A stretch of DNA of 64,000 bases from Halorutilus salinus (GTDB lineage Archaea; Halobacteriota; Halobacteria; Halobacteriales; Halorutilaceae). The number at the start of each line of letters is the position of its first letter. Position 1 is the first letter of the stretch. The notes beneath the pieces were generated by a model that made no database searches, had not been told where the DNA came from, and saw only the letters and a list, made by a program, of their open reading frames with translations. The position numbers and the translations under genes are program-made. The stretch spans positions 1-64,000 of the forward strand of contig NZ_RKLV01000001.1 in assembly GCF_026242195.1 (NCBI RefSeq), written 5' to 3'. This document shows positions 34,891 through 43,500 of this stretch, piece by piece.

Positions 34891-36411
34891 GTGTCTATGA
34901 CAATAGAACGCACGGTTGACAAAGACAAGTACAGTACTCAGGCACGTGGTAGCATAGGCGCGCGAAACGGAGTTCGGTCCGGCTTAGCACGGGTAAGCGA
35001 CGGCATCGGTTGGGACGGGTACCGGATACCGGTTCTCCTCGCTATCGCGGCTGTCGCGCTCGTGGTTCTCGCTGGTTCGGCGGTTGACACGGTCGGTGCT
35101 GCCGACGGTGAGAACTTTACCGTTGATACTGGGACGAACGTGACAGTTGAACCGAAAAACTCTGCTGTTACGTCCACGGGTGAACTCTCAGAAACAGCAC
35201 GGATGCAGACATTTAACGTCACCCTTGACCGTGGTGATATTGAGGTGGGTGAAACTACCACATTTGAAGTGGAAATAGAGGTCGCCGAACAGATTGGTGG
35301 ACTCGCAGAGGTAGAAACAGTTGAGGATATCAAGGTGGAGAATATAGGTCATGACCATCCGAATCTTAGTGTTAGCCCAACCGAAGCTGATGTTGGAGAT
35401 CTTACTGTCGGGAAGTCCGAGACAGTTACCTTTGACGTAACGCAAACAACTGAGGATGAACTTTTCTTTACTCTGAGGATTACGGGCAACGTCAACGGAA
35501 CACAGGTTGAGCAACTGTTCTCACGTTCTATCAAACCCGAAGACGGAAACAAAACCGACTGGGTAGATACCCCTGAAGGAGAACCGTCACCAATTACGAG
35601 CGGAACCGAGTCGACTCCAACCGATAAGGTCACCAATGACTCTGTGTCTACTCAGGCAACCGCTACTGTCACAGGAACTTGGTACTACTTGGACGGTAAC
35701 GATAACAAGCAACCATGCAAAAGGTGCTGGGTTGAGGTAAAAGATAATGATCCGGTAAGTGACGGAACTCTGGCAAGTGGACGGACGGACGCAAACGGTG
35801 ATTATAGTTTCTCCTTTGACCCGACGAATTCGGGGGCTACCGAGTTCAGTAATGTTGATGTTTATGTGAAAGTCTACGCGGACAACGGGGTTGTGGAGGT
35901 AAAAGAAGATGGTATTTACCCAAATCCAACATACTCTGACACAACCGAAACTGAGAACGACGTTCAAGATGGGGCGTATATATCATTCTCTAACACGGTA
36001 AGTGAAAACAAGGAAGCTTGGCAAATCGCTGAAGATGCACGGACAGCTCGGGACTATATTCTGGATGAGACGGGCTGGACTAGAGACAGTATCCTAACAA
36101 GATGGCCTGCTGATAAGAGTGAATTCATGAAGTCACCAATTAGCGAACTAGATGAATATATTAAAATAGGGAGTGATTGGGATTCCGGAACTGTATACCA
36201 GGAATATGGGCATGCAGTTATGTATAGCATGTATGGTGATAGTTATCCGGATACTGATGATTATAATAACCGCCACTGCTTACATAGTCATACGGATCCT
36301 GGGTTTGCCGTTGTAGAGGGGTGGTCAGCGTTTGTCTGGGGAGCGGTGGCGGATGATTCGACTGAGGTTAGGCATAGTTACCTCAATACTAATATTGAAA
36401 TTAATACTTAG
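34891..36411 (+). CDS. surface metallopeptidase-like protein, N-terminal part before an in-frame TAG
   Basis: 506 residues from GTG at 34891 (an ATG two codons later is equally possible). The N-terminus is unusual: about 45 polar and basic residues precede a hydrophobic segment (VLLAIAAVALVVLAG), then an extracellular part. A beta domain follows (VTVEPKNSAV to about 225), then a transthyretin-like domain with a CxxC (PCKRCW), and a helical domain ending in a gluzincin-like site. That site reads YQEYGHAVMY: the first His of HExxH is Gln (residue 437), while H441 and the downstream EGWSAF Glu remain. The frame ends at TAG 36409-36411 but reopens without shift. DNA from about 35300 to 36400 is visibly more AT-rich than the flanks, suggesting transfer or decay. 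Confidence 0.75.
   Translation: MSMTIERTVDKDKYSTQARGSIGARNGVRSGLARVSDGIGWDGYRIPVLLAIAAVALVVLAGSAVDTVGAADGENFTVDTGTNVTVEPKNSAVTSTGELSETARMQTFNVTLDRGDIEVGETTTFEVEIEVAEQIGGLAEVETVEDIKVENIGHDHPNLSVSPTEADVGDLTVGKSETVTFDVTQTTEDELFFTLRITGNVNGTQVEQLFSRSIKPEDGNKTDWVDTPEGEPSPITSGTESTPTDKVTNDSVSTQATATVTGTWYYLDGNDNKQPCKRCWVEVKDNDPVSDGTLASGRTDANGDYSFSFDPTNSGATEFSNVDVYVKVYADNGVVEVKEDGIYPNPTYSDTTETENDVQDGAYISFSNTVSENKEAWQIAEDARTARDYILDETGWTRDSILTRWPADKSEFMKSPISELDEYIKIGSDWDSGTVYQEYGHAVMYSMYGDSYPDTDDYNNRHCLHSHTDPGFAVVEGWSAFVWGAVADDSTEVRHSYLNTNIEINT
36409..36411 (+). other. single in-frame amber codon splitting the metallopeptidase-like gene
   Basis: The TAG is the only stop between 34891 and 39558 in this frame: the ATG used for the downstream part at 36466 lies exactly 19 codons later. 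Sequence right after it continues the protein family (DGNSVEGSAASIWWDI). TAG is also the normal stop of several genes here (for example at 5340, 8226, 10898 and 43589), so general recoding as pyrrolysine is unlikely; a nonsense mutation is the simplest reading. Confidence 0.8.
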
Positions 36412-36465
36412 TTCGATCTAGCTTTCTCTTCAGACGTAGACTGTATCCCTGGTAAATTAGGTGAA

Positions 36466-39400
36466 ATGGACGGCAACTCTGTCGAAGGGAGCGCGGCGAG
36501 TATCTGGTGGGATATCATTGACAGTAATCAGGATAACTATCGTGAAGGAATCTCCGGCAAAGAATCCATGGACTACTCGTTTAACGATGTCTTCCAGACG
36601 ATGAAGGACAACAACATAGAGAGCATGAACGAGTTCTTCAACGAGTGGGACCACGGAGACAAACACGAACTACGCAAAATATACTACAACTACGGCATCG
36701 ACAGGAACACGCCACCTTCGGTCAGTAGCCCTGAGCCACCTTCTGCGAACGAAGAGAACTACGCCTACCCGTCCGGTTGGATATACTCGCCGAGTTGCTG
36801 TGGTATCGAAGTCTCAACGACTGCGAATGATCCAGATGACGGTGTAGTTAAGAACGTAACATTTGAGTATTCAACAGACGGAGGCAACTCTTGGACAGAA
36901 ATTGGCACCGATGAAGATGGTTCGGACGGATGGGAAGTACGCTGGGCTACAGGTGTCACACAGGAGGGAGTACACGTCAGAGCGAGAGCCTACGACGAAA
37001 TCGAGAGAGGCACATGGGAGGTCGATACCTCCTGGAACATAGATAACGACCGTCCGCTACCGACAGAGAACCTCAAAGCGTCGGTTCCTACCTCCGGATA
37101 TACCGACCAGACGGACGTAACGTTCAGTTGGGACCGTCCTTCTGACGAAGGAAGCGGTGTTCAGGGCTACTACTACGAACTTGACGACGACACCCCTGAC
37201 AACGAAATTACGAATCCCTCCCAAACCAGTAAGAGCTACTCGGGGCTCTCGGACGGCGAGCATACGTTCTACGTGACGGCGTACGACGGCGTACAGTTAG
37301 AAGGCGCTATGAGGGACAGAACGATAAAGATAGACACCACACCACCCACGACCACCCATGACGTCGATCAGCAGGACGGTTCCGCCGAGGTGTCGCTTGA
37401 CGCAACCGACGACGGAAGCGGTGTTGAGACAACCTACTACCGCATCGACGGAGGTTCGTGGCAGACGTACAACGGTCCGTTTACCCTAACTACCACCGGC
37501 GAAAGGACCGTAGAGTACTACAGCGAGGACTCGGTCGGGAACGAAGAACAGATACAGGAGACGACAGTAACAGTCAGCCATGACTCACAGCCACCTACTG
37601 CGGATGCAGGCGGATCTTACTACGTTGACGAGGGAGGGAGTGTGAACCTGGACTCTTCCGGATCGAACGACCCGGACGGCAACATACGGGATAAGTCATG
37701 GCAGGTGGTTACCGGATCGGGTTACGTGTTCGATGGAACGTACGTAGCACCCGATAACGTCGACAGCGACGCCGACGCGACGGTTGAACTGACGGTTACC
37801 GACAACGACGACCTAAGTAACAGCGGTACGGCGACCGTGACTGTGCGGGATACCGAGGATAACAGTGGCGGCGGGGGTGGCGGAGGTGATAACACACCAC
37901 CTGACGCGTCATTCACGTACTTACCAGGTAGCCCAGAGGTGGACGAAACGATAACCTTTGACGCGTCCGGTTCGTCGGATCCGGACGGAAACATACAGTC
38001 CTACGAATGGAACTTCGGCGACGGAAAAACGTCGACGGGCAAGTCCCCGTCGCACGCGTACGACGGTACGGGTGAGTACACAGTCACCTTGACAGTAACC
38101 GATGATAATGGGGGCACAGACACCGCCACACGGATGGTCCCTGTCGGTTCCCAGACAGAAACCGGGATGATCGTAGGAGAGGTCACCGACACGGACGGAT
38201 ATCCGGTAACCGGAGCCGAGGTTAGTCTGTACACCGGATCAAACGATGATCCCGTGGATACAGATATAACATCCCCGGACGGAAACTACAGCTTCTCCTC
38301 GCTAGAACCGGACACGTATACGGTCGAAGCTAGCTACGAGGGTTCGGTGAGTATAGACATAGTCTCGGTTGGAAGCGGTGAAACAGAATCAGCTAAAATA
38401 GCGTTGGATCTTGACGACACCGGCAACAAGACACCTGTTGCCGACTTCAGCTATTCGCCCTCGTTGCCGAGCGTAGGGGATTACATAATCTTTGACGCCT
38501 CTGACTCATCAGATCCGGACGGAGTTATACAGTCGTACGACTGGGAGTTCGGTGACGGAACGACGGCGACAGGTGTTACTCCGACACACTTGTACAGTAC
38601 CGCAGGCGAGTATACTGTCACACTGACGGTAACGGATAACGATGGGCTGACGCATAAGATTACACGAACGGTATCCGTAGATTCGTCGACATCTAACTCA
38701 CCACCGAGTGCAGGCTTCACTTACATGCCAAAAGGTGCGAGCGCCTCTGACAGCATAACCTTCGATGCTTCGGCTTCGTCAGATCCGGACGGAGTTATAC
38801 AGTCGTACGACTGGGAGTTCGGTGATGGAACGACTGCGACAGGTGTTACTCCGACACACTTGTACAGTACCGCAGGTAAGTACACTGTCACACTGACCGT
38901 AACGGATAACGATGGAGCAACCGACACGATGACACGGACTACCCCGATAGAGTCCGACGATGATGAGGGTGGCAGGGATGGCGAAGGTACAGTAGATGAC
39001 ATACAAACTAGCGTGTCGGACACGGACGGAGATGGTATGTCTGATAGAATTAAAGTAGTCGTAAAGGTATCGGACGTAAGCACGGGACATACAAGAGTAG
39101 ATCTAACAGAGAGTGAGTTTGACGTAGACGTGTCACCGACAGATATGGAAGACGGGGATCAAGAAGACTTCGTGTCGTCAGAGGATCCTGACAAAGACGG
39201 AACACCCGAATCCGTGGAGTTTGTTGGTGTAGCACCCGGCGGAGGTACGGTTGACGGTACCTACACTGTAGTAGCTGAACTTTCAGGTCACACAGCCGAA
39301 GAGACCGGTGTAGTTGAGGTTGACCTTGTCGGTGGTATGTCGGAATCCGAGACGTACGTTGTTGATAAAGATGGAGCCGCTGGAGAAGGAGTGTCATCTG

Positions 39401-39558
39401 ACAACCCGTTCGGAAACACTAACAACGAACCTGTTGGGGATATACAGGCAGTACGAAGTCTAGTTAGCTGGAGTGAAAACGGTGAGATGGATGGACGGAG
39501 CTACGGTGAGATACAGCTCGTCCGGTATCTCGTTGAGTGGAACAACGCTAGATCATAA
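36466..39558 (+). CDS. C-terminal part of the split surface protein: PKD domains and dockerin-like end
   Basis: 1030 residues from ATG 36466; it has no signal peptide of its own, so it is exported only if translated with the upstream part. Residues 1-85 complete the metallopeptidase fold (EGSAASIWWDI, FNDVFQTMK). Then Ig/FN3-like domains (about 85-370), a PKD-like domain with ADAGGSYYVDEGGSV, a Gly-rich linker, a PKD domain (about 480-565), a carboxypeptidase-regulatory-like beta domain (GEVTDTDGYPVTGAEV), two more PKD domains nearly identical in DNA, a diverged copy of the S-layer-shared domain (DDIQTSVSDTDGDGMSD), and the dockerin-like module (SSDNPFGNTNNEPVGD to LVEWNNARS). No PGF-CTERM. 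It may be a silent 3' fragment or be made by reading through the TAG. Confidence 0.75.
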   Translation: MDGNSVEGSAASIWWDIIDSNQDNYREGISGKESMDYSFNDVFQTMKDNNIESMNEFFNEWDHGDKHELRKIYYNYGIDRNTPPSVSSPEPPSANEENYAYPSGWIYSPSCCGIEVSTTANDPDDGVVKNVTFEYSTDGGNSWTEIGTDEDGSDGWEVRWATGVTQEGVHVRARAYDEIERGTWEVDTSWNIDNDRPLPTENLKASVPTSGYTDQTDVTFSWDRPSDEGSGVQGYYYELDDDTPDNEITNPSQTSKSYSGLSDGEHTFYVTAYDGVQLEGAMRDRTIKIDTTPPTTTHDVDQQDGSAEVSLDATDDGSGVETTYYRIDGGSWQTYNGPFTLTTTGERTVEYYSEDSVGNEEQIQETTVTVSHDSQPPTADAGGSYYVDEGGSVNLDSSGSNDPDGNIRDKSWQVVTGSGYVFDGTYVAPDNVDSDADATVELTVTDNDDLSNSGTATVTVRDTEDNSGGGGGGGDNTPPDASFTYLPGSPEVDETITFDASGSSDPDGNIQSYEWNFGDGKTSTGKSPSHAYDGTGEYTVTLTVTDDNGGTDTATRMVPVGSQTETGMIVGEVTDTDGYPVTGAEVSLYTGSNDDPVDTDITSPDGNYSFSSLEPDTYTVEASYEGSVSIDIVSVGSGETESAKIALDLDDTGNKTPVADFSYSPSLPSVGDYIIFDASDSSDPDGVIQSYDWEFGDGTTATGVTPTHLYSTAGEYTVTLTVTDNDGLTHKITRTVSVDSSTSNSPPSAGFTYMPKGASASDSITFDASASSDPDGVIQSYDWEFGDGTTATGVTPTHLYSTAGKYTVTLTVTDNDGATDTMTRTTPIESDDDEGGRDGEGTVDDIQTSVSDTDGDGMSDRIKVVVKVSDVSTGHTRVDLTESEFDVDVSPTDMEDGDQEDFVSSEDPDKDGTPESVEFVGVAPGGGTVDGTYTVVAELSGHTAEETGVVEVDLVGGMSESETYVVDKDGAAGEGVSSDNPFGNTNNEPVGDIQAVRSLVSWSENGEMDGRSYGEIQLVRYLVEWNNARS
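38508..38916 (+). repeat. near-identical direct repeats inside two PKD domains
   Basis: The stretch TCAGATCCGGACGGAGTTAT onward at 38508-38645 recurs at 38779-38916 with only a handful of changes. The spacing of 271 bases equals one PKD unit, so this is a recent domain duplication. Confidence 0.85.
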
Positions 39559-39590
39559 CCCTTCCTCGTACCAAATCTCGACGAAACCGT

Positions 39591-40291
39591 AGGGGTAGGT
39601 TTAGGAACTGTGACCGGCAGACTATTGACGAGGCTAATACGAACCTCACCGATATCAACGCGGATGGTACTGATAGTTACTGTGGAAATAAACGTAACAA
39701 ACGATCGCGGAGCTACTTCCGTTGAACTCAATGGATCTATTGATTCTTTAGAGGTACCGCCGGCGGGAGATGGGGTTGCCAAACCTCTGTAACGAACGTT
39801 TCAGGCGACGTAGCAAGGTTCGATAGCACGGTTACACAGGACATATTCTGTTGAGAGAACTATAGCCAATTCTCGGACGGTGACACTCTCAAGCTGACCG
39901 CGTGGGTTGGTGGTGTTGACCGGTCACAGCCGGATGATGTACGAGAAACCTCAACCACCCTTTCAGAAGGTGACAGCAATGGATCCAGCTCTAATGACGA
40001 GACAAGCTACAAGGCGATTGTGAACAAAATGATAGGGGCGACGAAGGATGTTGGAGAGAAAACCCCTAGATCTACACACCTCAGGCAGTTCTCGCCGTTG
40101 TTACGGTAGCTACCATGCGACTCTAATCAAAGAGTGGCGTTTGCTTACGAACGGGAGATGTTGGTACTGAACCGGTTCCAATAAAAACAGATGGTCAGCT
40201 GAAACGAAGATGTACAGATAGATGTACGGCGCCACGTAGGGATCCAGATCGCTCAGTATCTAATCGAGTGGAACTATCTACGGAAATAGAG
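39591..40291 (+). pseudogene. decayed copy of the S-layer-shared domain and dockerin-like module
   Basis: Several short frames line up with the neighbours in order: VTVEINVTNDRGATSVEL (about 39676-39735) matches VTVDVSVESDGGVTAVEF; TNVSGDVARF follows at about 39793; SDGDTLKLTAWVGGVDRS at about 39875-39930 matches the AWIGG part; NEPV-like TEPVPIKTDGQL at about 40168; and IQIAQYLIEWNYLRK ending in TAG at about 40245-40290 matches the end of the dockerin-like module. At least two frameshifts and stops separate them. This is the 3' end of a fourth gene of the set, degraded. Confidence 0.65.
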
Positions 40292-40393
40292 CGGTAAAGC
40301 AAGTAACTAGCTCCGGTTACCTTTGGGGTAGTGTATGTCTGTTTCATTCCTGGCTCTGGAGCCGTGAACGACGCCCGTATGACGTTTTAACAG

Positions 40394-40406
40394 AAAGTAT
40401 TTAAGC
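40394..40406 (+). promoter_or_regulatory. candidate promoter of the S-layer gene
   Basis: AAAGTATTTAAGC contains a TATA-like TATTTAA; transcription would start near 40427, leaving a leader of about 100 bases before the ATG at 40527. Long leaders are known for haloarchaeal S-layer mRNAs. Confidence 0.45.
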
Positions 40407-40463
40407 AATCCACGTATGCTATTTACCGTGAACCTGGTTAGCTGTAGGCGTATGGCTGTTCCC

Positions 40464-40522
40464 ATGGAGGTGGAGCCAGCCGAGGCTGACCTGAGGTTCG
40501 GACAATAGTCCGAAACAGGTGA
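40464..40522 (+). promoter_or_regulatory. S-layer mRNA leader: short upstream frame, hairpin and ribosome binding site
   Basis: An ATG at 40464 opens a 14-codon frame MEVEPAEADLRFGQ ending at TAG 40506-40508. That stop lies inside a perfect 7-base hairpin TTCGGAC-AATA-GTCCGAA (40497-40514), immediately before the Shine-Dalgarno AGGTGA at 40518-40523 and the ATG at 40527. Translating ribosomes could open or close the hairpin and so tune S-layer synthesis (inference). A similar CCCATGGAGGT start occurs in the leader of the gene at 25352. Confidence 0.45.
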
Positions 40523-40526
40523 AAAC

Positions 40527-43500
40527 ATGAATAGAAAATATAGAATCACTGCGGCGCTTCTGGCGCTTGTAGTGGCTGTGTCGGTAACGGCGCTCGCCGC
40601 GCCCGTGGCGGCACAGAGTGTTGATAACGTTGACGTCACCCTTAGCGATAGCAACGGTGACGGTCTTGACGATGCTGTGACGGTGGATGTATCGGTTACA
40701 GATGATGGCGCGGCAACTGCCGTGGAGTTCGGCAGTGGCACGACGGTTGACCTTTCGGCTACCGACGAAGGTCAGGCTCCGGTTGTCAGTATAAACGACA
40801 ACCAGCAGAACGAGAACGTTACGTTCGGTAGCACCGGCTACACGGGTACGTATACCGTGGAAGGCACGCTCTCCGGACAGTCTGACGGTGACTCCGTTGA
40901 CGTGACTGCCTGGATTGGTGCAGTCAGCCAGTCTGATGCGGACGATACCGCCACTGCTTCCGCGACGGTTCAGAACACCACAGACGGTGACGACGGCGGA
41001 AATGGTGACGACGGTGACGAAGTAACCGTCACACCCGGCGACCGTAACCAGAACGGTCCGTTCGGTACCGGTGAGATCTACCTCGGCGAAGCAGGAAACC
41101 GTCCGACGGTCTTCCAGGGCGAGTCCGACATACAGTTCATCGCCCCTGACGGCAGTTCGATCGATACCCTTACCAGTACCGACGATCAGAACCGTGTCCT
41201 CGACGTGCCCATAGGTACGAGCGAGGAGACGGGTGCGTACACCATACAGGGTACCGACGCGGCTGACGACCCCGGTGCCGTCGTTCAGGAGCCTGAGGTA
41301 ACGAGCCTCGAAATAATCAACGTCAACGGCGAGGACGTCAGTAGCGTCACGCAGGGCAACGAAATCGCCATCGGTGTTGACTTCAACTACGGAAACGCCG
41401 AGCCTCTCGACCCCGAGGTACTCGACGATGAAGGTGTCGACGTTACGGGTCAGTACGTACAGGCCGGCGCTCTCGAAGGTACGGATGGTTACGAGGATCT
41501 TCTTGGCAACGACAGTGACCTCGAAGAAGCTCAGAAGGAAAAGGTCGAGAACGAGGGCTACGACTACCTCATCTCGGCGAACTTCGGCGACTCCGGGCAG
41601 TTCGAGATAGTCGCGGGTCCCGACGGAGACGGTGACCTCGCTGACATCGACTCCGCAACGTCGACCGAGGTTCTCGAAGTCGCCTCCGACGACGACCCCG
41701 AGCTTGAACTCGAGCAGGATACGGCAAGCCAGGGTGAGGAGGTCGACGTAGAGGTCACCAACGTCGAAGACGGTGACACGTACTACGTCGCCATACAGAC
41801 TGACGACAGACGTGACGACAACTCTCCCGTGGACAGGTACGTCAACGACGTCTTCGTCAACGCCGGTGACACGGAGAACACCGGTGTTACCGACGACGAT
41901 GAGTACTACTACGCTGAGGTTGAGGCGGACGGTACCTCGGGACTCACGCGTATAGACACCGAGTTCCTTGACGACACGAGCATCGACATCTACCTCTACG
42001 GTGAAGGTGACCAGGATGTCGACTACGTCGGAGACACTGACTTCGAGCAGGACGATGTCTCGCTTGAAGTCTCGCAGGCACAGATAACCGTCGACTCGCC
42101 GGGTCAGACGTACGTCCCCGGTCAGGAGGTCGACCTCAACGGTACGGTCTCCGAGGGTGTCGACGATGTTGCGGTCTTCATACGTGACCGTGACAACTAC
42201 TTCCACGTTACAAACATCTCGGTTGACGACGACGACGACACGTACGAGGAGACCGACTTCGACCTTAGCGAAGATTCCAATACGCAGGACGCGGCTGACA
42301 TAGTCGGTCAGCCCGGTGTCTACCGTTACGGTGTCATCGACCTGCAGGACGTCGTTGCGGCGCAGAACGACCCCGACTCTGAGACTGACCGTCCGTTCGT
42401 CGGCTCCAACGTCGACGCTAACGCGGGTCTCACATCGTCCGACTTCAGTTCGGGCGCGAGCGTCCAGCAGTCGCTCCGTGTCGCCGAGCCTTCGCTCGAA
42501 GGCGCCATAGAGACGTACAACGGTGAGGTCTTCGCATCCGACGACGTTGACATCACCGGTACGCTCATCGGTCCGCGTGAGTTCGTGACGCTGTTCACCG
42601 ACTCGCGTGGTAACACTGTGGTCAACACGTACAACGCCGACAGGGACAACGGAGAGATAGACGAAGAGGACATCACCATCAACTCCCTCTCGACGGGTAA
42701 CGTCAGAGGCACCATCCTCAGCCCCGGACGTGACACCTCGTTCGGTGACGGCACGCTCTCGATACCGCAGTCCGAAGTTCCGGCTGGACTGGAGGCCCCT
42801 CTTGAGGGTACGGTCGACAACTTCGTCGCCGTAGCCAACGTTGCGGGTCAGGGCAGGACGCAGTCGCAGGTTACCGAGCTTCTGCTCTCCGAGACCGTCG
42901 AGGACGCGGCTAGCGACGACCTCATAGTCGCCGAGGAGTTCCGTCTCAGGGACGACTCGTCGACACAGATAGAGGACGTCGTTCCGTCGCAGATCTCCGA
43001 CAACGCGACCGGAATCGTCGACATCGAGGTTGGCGAAGAGATGGTCGTGCGCGGTACAACCAACCGTAACCCCGACGACGCGACGATAGTCGTCGAGGCT
43101 ACGGAAGGTCCCTCGCTCGCCGAACTCGGTACGGCGGTTACTGACGAATGGGGCTACGACGGCGAATGGAACGTCACCATAGACGTTCCCGAGTCCGTTG
43201 AACCCGGTCAGTACACCATCCAGTCCGACGACGGTGACCGTATCTCCGAGGCTAACGTCACAGTAGCCGCGGAAGGTACGTTCGAGCCGGGAGAGCGCGT
43301 CGGCGACCAGCTCGGTGAACTCCGGAACGAGATAGAGGAGCTTCAGTCCACGGTCGACAACCTTGAGTCCGAGCGTAACGATCTTGAGGAGCAGGTCACC
43401 ACGCTCGAAGATGAGAACAGCCAGCTAGAGGCTGATCTCGAAGCGGCTCAGAACGATACTGACACGGGTGGTGCAGACGACACCAACGAGACTGACGACG

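Noticed and set aside
36409-36411. Pyrrolysine at the in-frame TAG
   Set aside because: TAG ends several ordinary genes in the window and no Pyl machinery is visible here, so recoding is less likely than mutation.
38508-38916. CRISPR-like direct repeats
   Set aside because: They are coding PKD domains in phase with the protein, not short repeats with unique spacers.
40419-42206. 595-codon minus-strand open frame
   Set aside because: It is an antisense shadow of the S-layer gene; GC-rich acidic genes commonly create such frames.
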